Shown one piece after another: positions 54,459-64,000 of a stretch of DNA of 64,000 nucleotides; the stretch's first letter is position 1, and every line of letters begins with the position of its first letter. Source of the DNA: Belnapia sp. F-4-1 (GTDB lineage: Bacteria; Pseudomonadota; Alphaproteobacteria; Acetobacterales; Acetobacteraceae). The stretch is taken from positions 2,766,856 to 2,830,855 of the forward strand of contig NZ_KN676113.1 in the NCBI RefSeq assembly GCF_000802185.1. Reading direction: 5' to 3'. The position numbers were made by a program, and so were the translations under genes. The notes under the pieces are model-generated. The model did not search any database and was not told the origin of the DNA. It saw only the letters and a program-made list of their open reading frames with translations.

Positions 54459-55153
54459 CCGCAGGCCTCCATCGCCCTGCGCATATGCCCCGGCACCGGC
54501 GCCGTGGCCGCCACCGGCGGCTCCAGCGGCAGGGCGATGGCCCGCGCCAGCAGATGCATCGCGCCCTCGCCGCCGCCATACCGCCCATCGCCCAGGATCG
54601 GGCAGCCGAGATGCGCGCAATGAACCCTGATCTGATGCGTCCGCCCGGTCCGCGGCGCCAACTCCAGCCAGGCGAGCCCTGGCCCACGCCCCATCACCCG
54701 CCAGGCGGTCCGCGCCGGCTGCCCGGCGGGATCGACCGCCATCCACCAGCCGTCCCGCGCCGTGCTGCGCTTCAGCAGTGGCGCATCGACCTCGCCGGCC
54801 TCGCCGGCCGGCCCGCCCCGCACCACCGCCCAATAGGTCTTGCGCGCCCGTCCCGCTGCGAAAAGACCCCCGAGCGCCGCCAGCGCCGGCCTGGTCCGTC
54901 CGAGCACCAGGCACCCGGCGGTGTCCTGGTCCAGCCGGTGCGCCGGCTGCGGCGGCCGCCGCTTCCCGAAGGCGAGGCCCGGCAGCCAGTCCTCCACCGA
55001 GGCGCCGCCGCGCGGCCCAGCATGCACCGGCAGCCCGGCCGGCTTGTCGAGGACGAGGACGGCCTCGTCCCGGTGCAGGACGAGCCCGGCCGGGCCCGCC
55101 GGCGGCAGGGCCGGCAACGGGCGGCCACGGCCGCGCTTGTCCTTGCTGTCCAT
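54446..55153 (-). CDS. RluA family pseudouridine synthase
   Basis: The 235-residue protein has the RluA catalytic motif HRLDQDTAGCLVLGRT (about residues 71-86) with the nucleophilic Asp, KTYWAVVRGGP, and the RTGRTHQIRVHCAHLGCPIL signature near 170. It isomerises uridine to pseudouridine in rRNA or tRNA. It lacks the S4-domain leader of some members and so resembles the shorter RluA/TruC-like group. The exact target is not predictable. The downstream secreted gene overlaps its 3' end. Confidence 0.9.
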   Translation of the reverse strand: MDSKDKRGRGRPLPALPPAGPAGLVLHRDEAVLVLDKPAGLPVHAGPRGGASVEDWLPGLAFGKRRPPQPAHRLDQDTAGCLVLGRTRPALAALGGLFAAGRARKTYWAVVRGGPAGEAGEVDAPLLKRSTARDGWWMAVDPAGQPARTAWRVMGRGPGLAWLELAPRTGRTHQIRVHCAHLGCPILGDGRYGGGEGAMHLLARAIALPLEPPVAATAPVPGHMRRAMEACGWRG

Positions 55154-55463
55154 CCGTCAGGCGTCCCGCTCGGTGCCGGTGGGTTCGGTGCCAGGCGCCC
55201 GGTCGCCGCAGACGGGCTGCTGGGCCGGTCCGTGGCGATCGCGGGCGCTGCCGACATGCCTCCCACGCCGCCAGCCCGTTGGGAAGCCGCGGAGCGCCGC
55301 CGGGGTCCCGGACGCCAATGTCCTGCAGCGCCTCGCCCCGCCTTGCCGCCCTGGCATGACGAAGAATGGAGGCCGTGGCGACAGCCAGGTCTGGCTTGGC
55401 ATGTCCATCTCGGCCAAACCAGTGACGTGCTGCGGCATCCGTCGCCGGCCTCCCGCTCAGAGC
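55154..55463. other. 310-base stretch without a supportable gene
   Basis: This lies between the RluA-type gene and the PAS kinase remnant. On the minus strand a short stretch reads HAKPDLAVATASILRHARAA and could be a remnant of a coding sequence, but it has no start, no recognisable family and no ribosome site. I call no gene here. Confidence 0.5.
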
Positions 55464-56150
55464 GCATGCGCGCATGACTGGGCGGCGAGCCCCTTCGGCC
55501 CGCCGGAGCGCTGGCCCGTCGCGCTCCGCACCACCGTCCGCACGATGCTCGGCTCGCGCTACGCCATGTGGATGGCCTGGGGCTTGGAGCTGACCTTCCT
55601 TTGCGACGGCGCCTACCCGCCCACCGTCGGCACCAAGCGTGACTGGGTGCTCGGCGCCCGGTCCGACCGGGTCAGGGAAGGGATCTGGCCCGATATCGGC
55701 CCGCGGATCGAGCGCGTCCTCTCGACCGGCGAGTCGACCTGGGACGAGAGCTTGCTGTTGTTTCTCGCCCGCATTCGGCGCGAGGCGCGCTGGCGCGACC
55801 TCGTCGACCGCATGCAGGAGGGCTGCTTCATCGGCGAGATCGTCGAGGCGCTGGGGGCTGCCCGCCCGATTGCCGCTACGTCGAGGTCAATGCCGTGGTG
55901 GAGCGCCTGACCGGCCTTACCCCCGACCGGCTCGTCGGCCGCCTCATCAGCGAGGCGGTGCCTGGCATCGAGCCCTTCGGGGCGAAAAGCTTCGCGCGGG
56001 TTGTCGAGGCCGGGGAGCCGGTCCATGCCGAGCACCAGGGCGCCGCCCGCGGTCGCTGGTTCGAGGTCTCGGCCTATCGCGTCGGGCCGCAGCGCTTCGT
56101 CACGTACTCGCCGCGGCTGGCCATCGGAAGGCCGCCGGCTGACCTCATGG
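55464..56150 (+). pseudogene. remnant of a PAS-domain sensor histidine kinase
   Basis: From about 55473 the frame reads HDWAASPFGPPERWPVALRT and YAMWMAWGLELTFLCDGAY, then WPDIGPRIERVLSTGESTWDES. This is the opening of large PAS-type hybrid kinases. The expected following sequence is missing, and it jumps to RMQEGCFIGEIV, the start of a second PAS domain. Near 55860 the frame shifts: DCRYVEVNAVVERLTGLTPD and GRWFEVSAYRVGPQRFVT continue in the next frame. There is no usable start codon in the first frame (an ATG at 55466 hits TGA after three codons), and the kinase core is absent. It is therefore a broken fragment with at least one frameshift, an internal deletion and a lost 3' end. Confidence 0.8.
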
Positions 56151-56221
56151 CCGGGGTGCGGGGCTCTCCTGCCGGGACGCGGCATGGTAAGGGTCGCGCC
56201 GGACATGTCCGGAGGGGAAGG

Positions 56222-56659
56222 ATGGGGGCCCGTATCTTGGCCGCGCTGGGGTTTATCGTCTTGTTGCAACCGGCGTCCCTGCTGGCGCAGCGGTCGCCCT
56301 GGGGCGGGCCGGACAGCCCGGGCGGGCTCCTCGGCGGCGACCCGATGGATGCCGATCTCGACCGCGACCAGCGCGTCTCGCATGACGAGGTCTGGCAATG
56401 GCTGCGCCAGCGCCTGGGGCAGCATGACCAGAACCGGGACGGCGTGGTGACCCTGCCGGAGTCCGGCGTGCGCCCGGACCGTGCCGAGGATTTCCGCGCC
56501 ATGGATACCGACCGCGACGGCAGGCTGACGGCAGGCGAGCTGCGCTCCGGCTCAGAGGCCTGGTTTCGCAACCGGGACCTCGACCGCGACGGCACGCTGA
56601 GCCGGCAGGAACTCGGCCAAGCCCCATCGCGCCCGGCGGCCCCGACAAGGCCTCGCTAG
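56222..56659 (+). CDS. secreted four-EF-hand calcium-binding protein
   Basis: The 145-residue product has a signal peptide (ARILAALGFIVLLQPASLLA). It carries four canonical 12-residue calcium loops: DLDRDQRVSHDE, DQNRDGVVTLPE, DTDRDGRLTAGE and DLDRDGTLSRQE. All acidic ligand positions including the closing Glu are present. It should bind calcium in the periplasm or outside. GGAGGGGAAGG directly precedes the ATG. It follows the decayed kinase fragment on the same strand in a fully open frame, so the upstream remnant's frame runs into it. The role is unknown; a cell-surface or sensing role is possible. Confidence 0.82.
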   Translation: MGARILAALGFIVLLQPASLLAQRSPWGGPDSPGGLLGGDPMDADLDRDQRVSHDEVWQWLRQRLGQHDQNRDGVVTLPESGVRPDRAEDFRAMDTDRDGRLTAGELRSGSEAWFRNRDLDRDGTLSRQELGQAPSRPAAPTRPR

Positions 56660-56683
56660 GGCAACCGCCGGCCGGGTGGGATC

Positions 56684-56728
56684 ATCAGGCCGGAGCGGCG
56701 TCCGTGAGCCAGCGCGAACGGATGTCGT
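56684..56728 (-). repeat. partial third copy of the intergenic repeat
   Basis: Read on the minus strand this gives CATCCGTTCGCGCTGGCTCA, then CGGACGCCGCTCCGGCCTG, matching the first part of copies 1 and 2 (CCGTTCGCACCGGCTCACGG in copy 1). The second half with the hairpin is missing. The 580 bases from the EF-hand gene to secA hold this element and the decayed gene below. Confidence 0.65.
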
Positions 56729-56779
56729 CGGAGGACAGCCACGGGCCGCGCCGCGCGCTGGCCCATGCAACCCGAACGC

Positions 56780-57110
56780 TCAGGTCAGCGTCTCGACCGA
56801 GCCGTCCAGCGCCATGGTGCCGGTGATGACGCGCAGCCCCGGCTTGCGCTTCGCCGTCCCGGCCCGGAAGGCCCGCAGCACTTCAGCATAGCTGGCGGTC
56901 TCGCTCGCGGCGCTCGCCCAGCGCCAGCTTCGCCGCGCCGCAGTCGCGGCGCGAGAGCGCCACCACGCTTTGGATGTCGTGCAGGAGCCGCGGTGATGTC
57001 GAGATGTCCCAGAAGGCTTGGTGCCAGGGGGCGAAACGCAGATGCACGGCGCCGATCGGGCCGCGCGCGATCACGAACTGGCTGCCGCGGTCCCGCATCC
57101 GCTGCCTGCC
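56780..57110 (-). pseudogene. decayed gene of unknown family
   Basis: One frame reads QFVIARGPIGAVHLRFAPWH and DISTSPRLLHDIQSVVALSR, with protein-like composition, then degenerates at GERRERDRQLC and a stop. A neighbouring frame picks up at ASETASYAEVLRAFRAGTAK and ends LRVITGTMALDGSVETLT before TGA at 56780-56782. The two pieces together look like one protein broken by a frameshift near 56915. No convincing start is present. I do not recognise the family. Confidence 0.45.
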
Positions 57111-57237
57111 CGTATGCAACCTCAGGCGCCATGAGGGGTGACGGCGGTGCAATCGGGCATGGACATTCCATTTGGGTCCGTCCATGCCCCACAAGCGCGT
57201 AACAACCGGCTAGCGAATTCATGTGCCGCCGGGCCGG

Positions 57238-59955
<2,718 letters not shown>

Positions 59956-60199
59956 GCGAACCTGGTTTCTCCGGGATTGCGCGGTACTGCCCGCGCGGGC
60001 CTCGGCAGTCTATGGGCCCCAAGGGCCGCCGGGATGGGGCCGAAGCCGAGGCTTCGGGCAGCGTCCTCGTACGACCATGGGGCGCACCCCCGGAGCGCGG
60101 AACAGATAGGCAAGCGCCGCGTCCAGGTCAACGTTGCCGCGCTTGCCCGGCCATCCCGCATCCGGCATTGTCCGGCGCCCTTCGGAGCCCCCCGACTTT

Positions 60200-61156
60200 A
60201 TGACCTTCCGCCCCCTTCTCCTGGCTGCCCTCCTGGCTCCTGCCGCCGCGCTCGCCCAAACGGCCGCCCCCCCACCGGCACCCCAGGCAACCCCCCAGGT
60301 GGCGGAAGACCCCATCCTCGCCCGGGTCGATGGCAGCCCGGTCCGCCTCTCGGACGTGATGGCAACGGCCCAGGACGTGCTGCCGCCCGAAATGCGCACC
60401 ATGCCCGGCCCGGCGCTCATGCAGATGCTCCCGCCCGAGGTCGCCCGGCAGCTCGTCGACCGCGCCGTCACCGAGCGCGTGCTGACCAACGCCGCCCGCT
60501 CGGCCGGCCTCGACAAGGATGCAGAGATCCAGCGCCGCATCCGTCGCGCCGAGGAGCAGGAGCTGCAACAGGCCTATCTTTCCCGCGAGGTGACCCCCGC
60601 CGTCACCGACGCCGCCCTCCGCGCCCGCTACGACCAGGAGGCCGGCCGCCGCCAGGGCGAGGAGGAGCTCCAGGCCCGCCACATCCTCGTCCAGAGCGAG
60701 GCCGAGGCGAAGGCGGTCATCACCGAGCTGGCCGGCGGCGCCGATTTCGCCGATGTGGCGAAGCGCCGTTCCCGCGACCCGGGCGCGCAGAACGGCGGCG
60801 ATCTTGGCTTCTTCAAGCGCGGCGACATGGTCCCGGAATTCGCCGAGGCCGCCTTCGCCCTGCAGCCCGGCCAGGTGACGCAGGCCCCGGTCCGCAGCCC
60901 CTTCGGCTGGCACGTCATCAAGGTGGAGGGGCGCCGCTCCGCCCCGGTGCCGGGCTTCGAGGAGAGCCGCAGCCAGCTCCGCCAGAAGATGCTGGAGGAG
61001 CAGGTGCAGCAGGTCGTCGCCCGCGCCCGCGACGCGGCGAAGATCGAGCGCCTCGACCAGCCTGCTCCCTCCATGCTGGATGGTGCAACGCCCCCTGGGG
61101 CGGCCACGCCCGCGGCCCCGGCCCGTCCCGCCGCCCCGCAACCGCAACGCCGCTGA
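60200..61156 (+). CDS. periplasmic parvulin-type peptidyl-prolyl isomerase
   Basis: The 318-residue protein has a signal peptide (FRPLLLAALLAPAAALAQTA), a SurA/PrsA-like N-terminal helical region and a parvulin domain (about residues 150-250). The domain has EELQARHILVQSEAEAKAVI, RSRDPGAQNGGDLGFFKRGD and VRSPFGWHVIKVEGRR. A Pro/Ala-rich C-tail follows (PGAATPAAPARPAAP). It should isomerise prolyl bonds and chaperone exported proteins. The start at 60200 (MTFRPLLLA) has GGAG upstream and places the signal at the N-terminus. Divergent from secA, which is functionally sensible since both serve export. Confidence 0.9.
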   Translation: MTFRPLLLAALLAPAAALAQTAAPPPAPQATPQVAEDPILARVDGSPVRLSDVMATAQDVLPPEMRTMPGPALMQMLPPEVARQLVDRAVTERVLTNAARSAGLDKDAEIQRRIRRAEEQELQQAYLSREVTPAVTDAALRARYDQEAGRRQGEEELQARHILVQSEAEAKAVITELAGGADFADVAKRRSRDPGAQNGGDLGFFKRGDMVPEFAEAAFALQPGQVTQAPVRSPFGWHVIKVEGRRSAPVPGFEESRSQLRQKMLEEQVQQVVARARDAAKIERLDQPAPSMLDGATPPGAATPAAPARPAAPQPQRR

Positions 61157-61175
61157 TTAGAGAAGAGCCTCGACC

Positions 61176-62411
61176 ATGGCCGGCCCGCTGCCCGTCTCCC
61201 CGCTTGCCCAACCGATGCCGGAGCTGCCGCCGATCGCCGGCGTCACCCTCGGCGTCATCGAGGCGGGCATCCGCTACAAGGGCCGCGCCGACCTGACGAT
61301 GCTGGAATTCGCCCCCGGCACGACGGTCGCGGGCGTCTTCACCCGCAACCTCTGCCCGGGCGCCCCCATCGACTGGTGCCGCGCCGCCCTCAAGGGCGGG
61401 AAGGCCCGCGCCCTGGTCGTGAACGCCGGCAACGCCAACGTCTTCACCGGCCGCGCCGGCCGCGAGGCCACCGCCGCCACCGCCGAGGCCGCCTCGAAGC
61501 TGGTCGGCTGCAAGCCCCGCGAGGTCTTCCTCGCCAGCACCGGCGTCATCGGCGAAACCTTGCCGCATGACCGCCTGACCGCCGCCCTCCCGGCCCTGCA
61601 CTCCAGCCTCTCCCCCGACCGCTGGCCCGACGCCGCCCGCGGCATCATGACGACGGACACCTTCCCGAAGGCCGCCCTCCGCATGGCGACCATCGGCGAC
61701 GCCACGGTGACCATCGCCGGCATCGCCAAGGGCAGCGGCATGATCGCCCCCGACATGGCGACCATGCTGAGCTTCATCGCCACCGACGCGAAGATCCCCG
61801 CCGCCGCCCTCCAGTCGCTGCTGTCGAAGGGCGTCGCCAAGTCGTTCAATTGCATCACGGTGGACAGCGACACCTCCACCAGCGACACCGTCCTGCTCTT
61901 CGCCACCGGCCAGGCGAAGCACCCCCGCATCCCGGCCGAAGGCGGCGCCATGCTGCGCGACTTCGCCCGCGCCCTGGACGAGGTGCTGCTCGACCTCGCC
62001 CTCCAGGTCGCCCGCGACGGGGAGGGGGCGCAGAAGCTCATCCAGATCGACGTCACCGGCGCCGTCAGCGCCAAGTCGGCCCACCGCATCGCCATGGCCA
62101 TCGCCAACTCGCCCCTGGTGAAGACCGCCATCGCCGGCGAGGACGCCAATTGGGGCCGCATCGTCATGGCCGTCGGCAAGTCCGGCGAGCCGGCCGACCG
62201 CGACAAGCTCGGCATCGCCGTCGGCGGCACCTGGATGGCGCAGGAGGGCGGCGTCGTCCCCGGCTATGACGAGGCCCCCGTCGTCGCCCATATGAAGGGC
62301 CGCGAGGTCGAGATCACCGTCGATATCGGCCTCGGCCGCGGCAAGGCCCGCGTCTGGACCTGCGACCTGACCCACGGCTACATCGACATCAACGGCTCCT
62401 ACCGGAGCTGA
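61176..62411 (+). CDS. argJ: bifunctional ornithine acetyltransferase/N-acetylglutamate synthase
   Basis: The 411-residue protein transfers acetyl from N-acetylornithine to glutamate in arginine synthesis and, if bifunctional, also uses acetyl-CoA. The self-cleavage site is visible in [20 protein letters not shown]; the Thr of ATML becomes the N-terminal nucleophile of the beta subunit. Other motifs are [30 protein letters not shown] and [29 protein letters not shown] precedes the ATG. Nineteen bases separate it from the parvulin gene, so co-transcription is likely. The end overlaps the convergent toxin gene by 13 bases. Confidence 0.96.
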   Translation: MAGPLPVSPLAQPMPELPPIAGVTLGVIEAGIRYKGRADLTMLEFAPGTTVAGVFTRNLCPGAPIDWCRAALKGGKARALVVNAGNANVFTGRAGREATAATAEAASKLVGCKPREVFLASTGVIGETLPHDRLTAALPALHSSLSPDRWPDAARGIMTTDTFPKAALRMATIGDATVTIAGIAKGSGMIAPDMATMLSFIATDAKIPAAALQSLLSKGVAKSFNCITVDSDTSTSDTVLLFATGQAKHPRIPAEGGAMLRDFARALDEVLLDLALQVARDGEGAQKLIQIDVTGAVSAKSAHRIAMAIANSPLVKTAIAGEDANWGRIVMAVGKSGEPADRDKLGIAVGGTWMAQEGGVVPGYDEAPVVAHMKGREVEITVDIGLGRGKARVWTCDLTHGYIDINGSYRS

Positions 62412-62851
62412 AACGGGTCGAGCACTTCGAGCCCCATCGGCGCGAAGTGCTGCATGTTCCGCGTCGCCAGCACCAGCCCATGGGCGCGGGCGATGCAGGC
62501 CAGGGTGAGGTCGGCGAAGCCCGGCTCCATCCCTGCGAGGCGCGCCGTCCGGGCCAGCGCCCGCGCCTCCAGCGCCGCCCTGGCATCAAAGCCGAGCACC
62601 CGCTCCGGATAGGCCGCCAGCACCGCCCGCAGCCAGGCGGCGAGATCGGCCGCATGCCGCACCGCCCCCGACGCCTCCCGCGCCCCGATCCCCGCCGCGA
62701 TCTCGGCGACCGCGATCACCGGCAGGAACAGCCGGTCCTGGTTGTCCAGCACCCAGTCCCGCGCCGCACGCTTCGCCGCATCCGGTACGCCCCGCCGGTC
62801 GGGCGCCGTGGCCGAGACGACATTGGTGTCGAGCAGGAACCCCCCGCTCAC
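62399..62851 (-). CDS. vapC: PIN-domain ribonuclease toxin (VapC-like)
   Basis: The 150-residue PIN domain has the acidic catalytic set: Asp in [14 protein letters not shown] (residue 8), Glu in [11 protein letters not shown], Asp in [13 protein letters not shown] and the TRNMQHF segment. VapC toxins cleave tRNA or rRNA and block translation. The GTG start overlaps the antitoxin stop as GTGA, so toxin translation depends on antitoxin translation. Its 3' end overlaps argJ by 13 bases in convergent orientation. Confidence 0.9.
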   Translation of the reverse strand: MSGGFLLDTNVVSATAPDRRGVPDAAKRAARDWVLDNQDRLFLPVIAVAEIAAGIGAREASGAVRHAADLAAWLRAVLAAYPERVLGFDARAALEARALARTARLAGMEPGFADLTLACIARAHGLVLATRNMQHFAPMGLEVLDPFQLR

Positions 62852-63087
62852 AGCTCCAGGTCGCGCACCGGCGCCGGATCGCGTCCGACCTCATCGCCCT
62901 CGGGAAAGGCCAGCAACAGATCGGCGAAGGAGGGCTGCGCCCCGGTCAGCCGCTGCCACTCGGCATAGCCGAGCACCACCGCCACCTTCTCCCCATGTCG
63001 CGTGACGACGCTCGGCTCGCCCTGCGCCGCCTTCTCGACCACCGCCGAGAAGCCGGACTTCGCATCGCGCAGCTGCAATTCGACCAT
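62848..63087 (-). CDS. Phd/YefM-type antitoxin
   Basis: The 79-residue protein starts MVELQLRDAKSGFSAVVEKA, the typical Phd N-terminus, and contains EPSVVTRHGEKVAVVLGYAE, typical of the beta hairpin that contacts DNA. The rest is the toxin-binding tail. It represses its own operon with the toxin. The start at 63087 has AAGGG six bases upstream. An ATG at 63117 with GAGGAG ahead would add ten residues and would put the operator inside the coding region. The former fits the family better. Confidence 0.85.
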   Translation of the reverse strand: MVELQLRDAKSGFSAVVEKAAQGEPSVVTRHGEKVAVVLGYAEWQRLTGAQPSFADLLLAFPEGDEVGRDPAPVRDLEL

Positions 63088-63101
63088 GCCAAACCCTTGT
63101 G

Positions 63102-63116
63102 TGACCACAGTGGTCA
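63102..63116. promoter_or_regulatory. perfect palindrome in the toxin-antitoxin promoter, operator candidate
   Basis: TGACCAC and GTGGTCA form a perfect 7-bp inverted repeat around a single A. On the minus strand it is preceded by TTATAT, which resembles a -10 element. It ends 15 bases before the antitoxin start. Phd/YefM antitoxins bind palindromes in their own promoters, so this is the natural autoregulatory site. Confidence 0.6.
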
Positions 63117-63129
63117 TATAACTCCTCAA

Positions 63130-64000
63130 CTACTCCGCCGCCAGTGCCTTCCCGCCCAGCTCCGCCCAGGCCGCATCCAGCCCCGCCCGGAACCGGGCGC
63201 ACATCTCCCCGATCTCCTTGGCGGTGATAATGAGCGGCGGCGTGAAGGCGATGCGGTCCCCGATCGCCCGCACGATCAGCCCCGCCGCCTGGCACCGCTC
63301 CTGCACCAGCAGCCCCGCCTTGGCCGCAGCGGGGAAGGGGGCCTTGGTCGCCTTGTCCGCCACCAGCTCGACGCCGGCGATCAGCCCGACGCCCCGCACG
63401 TCGCCCACCAGCGGATGGTCCCGCAGCGCCCCCAGCCCCTCGAGGAAGGCGGGCGAGACGGCGCGGACATGGCCGAGGATGTCCCGCTCCTCGTAAATCG
63501 CCAGCGTCTCGAGCGCGACCGCGCAGGCCACAGGGTGCCCGCCATAGGTGAAGCCATGGCCGAAGCTGCCGTGCTTCCGGCTCCCTTCCATCAGCGCGGC
63601 ATGGATCGGGTCCGAGATCAGCAGCGCCGAGAGCGGCTGGTAGCTCGCCGTCAGCTGCTTGGCCGAGACCAGCATGTCCGGCCGCATCCCATAGGTTTCG
63701 GAGCCCCAGAGATTGCCCGTCCGCCCGAAGCCGCAGATCACCTCATCGGCGACGAGCAGGATGTCGTGGCGCGTGAGGATCGGCTGGATGAGATCGAAAT
63801 ACCCCCGCGGCGGGGTGATCGCCCCACCCCCACCCTGCACCGGCTCGGCGAAGAGCGCGGCGATGGTCTCCGCGCCCTCCCGCTCGATCAGCGCTTCCAG
63901 CTCGGCGGCCATCCGCGCGCTGAACTGCTCCTCGCTCTCCCCCTCCTGCCCGAAGCGGTAGTAGTTGGGATTGGAGAGATGCAGGAACCGCTCGCCCAGC
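63130..64000 (-). CDS. class III PLP-dependent aminotransferase, N-terminus beyond the right edge
   Basis: The frame is open to the window edge and encodes the C-terminal 289 or so residues. Class III features are HLSNPNYYRFGQEGESEEQF, the PLP-site LFAEPVQGGGGAITPPRGYF, LLVADEVICGFGRTGNLWGS and the PLP Lys in LVSAKQLTASYQPLSAL. TYGGHPVACAVALE and a C-terminal RAIGDRIAFTPPLIIT region complete it. This resembles omega-aminotransferases acting on beta-alanine, polyamines or taurine-like amines. The substrate cannot be told. The antitoxin gene starts 42 bases downstream on the same strand. Confidence 0.9.
   Translation of the reverse strand, partial: LGERFLHLSNPNYYRFGQEGESEEQFSARMAAELEALIEREGAETIAALFAEPVQGGGGAITPPRGYFDLIQPILTRHDILLVADEVICGFGRTGNLWGSETYGMRPDMLVSAKQLTASYQPLSALLISDPIHAALMEGSRKHGSFGHGFTYGGHPVACAVALETLAIYEERDILGHVRAVSPAFLEGLGALRDHPLVGDVRGVGLIAGVELVADKATKAPFPAAAKAGLLVQERCQAAGLIVRAIGDRIAFTPPLIITAKEIGEMCARFRAGLDAAWAELGGKALAAE

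Overview
The window is very GC-rich bacterial chromosome with tightly packed genes on both strands. A C4-type 5-aminolevulinate synthase (HemA), HWE and HisKA_2 family histidine kinases, a BcsD-containing cellulose operon with a GH8 endoglucanase, and an alpha-2-macroglobulin/PbpC pair together suggest an alphaproteobacterium, most likely a Roseomonas-like member of the Acetobacteraceae. That placement is inference from gene content. I see no rRNA, tRNA, CRISPR array, prophage or complete insertion sequence.

Layout. 0-12 kb: the start of a membrane protein running off the left edge, an atypical PEP carboxylase, a signalling cluster (response regulator, receiver/HisKA_2 kinase, CHASE3 kinase), RadC, a TetR regulator, methionine aminopeptidase, a Cache/PAS/HWE kinase and a HerA-like ATPase. 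12-18 kb: CheZ-like phosphatase, HemA, a lipoprotein, nitronate monooxygenase with a divergent LysR regulator, and an FAH-family hydrolase. 18-30 kb: a cellulose operon of GH8 endoglucanase, a CcpA/BcsP-like accessory protein, BcsQ, a BcsA-BcsB fusion, BcsC and BcsD. 30-40 kb: a GT39-type membrane protein, an SMP-30 lactonase plus FAH hydrolase pair, a TTC38-like protein, a catabolic cluster (M20 amidohydrolase, family III CoA-transferase, Bug-type binding protein, quinone oxidoreductase) and an MFS exporter. 40-53 kb: an RND efflux operon with a cupin, then alpha-2-macroglobulin, PbpC and a YaiI-family protein. 53-57 kb: a disordered stretch with repeat elements, a GFA-family gene, an RluA-type pseudouridine synthase, gene remnants and an EF-hand protein. 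57-64 kb: SecA, a parvulin, ArgJ, a Phd/VapC toxin-antitoxin pair and a class III aminotransferase cut by the right edge.

The most notable signal is a set of lesions in otherwise well-kept genes. An in-frame TAG truncates the receiver/HisKA_2 kinase just before its last strand, and the lost tail is still readable within the next gene. A second in-frame TAG sits at codon 93 of bcsAB, and the cellulose accessory gene upstream carries a frameshift. As written, cellulose synthesis looks switched off or dependent on read-through or re-initiation, although GH8, BcsQ, BcsC and BcsD are intact. A PAS sensor-kinase remnant and another decayed gene lie near 55-57 kb.

Regulatory structure is visible in several places: a perfect 8-bp inverted repeat before the RND operon, a perfect 7-bp inverted repeat at the toxin-antitoxin promoter, an AAACGTTT palindrome between radC and the TetR gene, and a roughly 105-bp repeat with a long hairpin flanking the GFA gene on both sides. 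Many genes overlap by 1-4 bases (ATGA, TGATG, GTGA, TTGA), which suggests translational coupling, and five convergent pairs overlap at their 3' ends.
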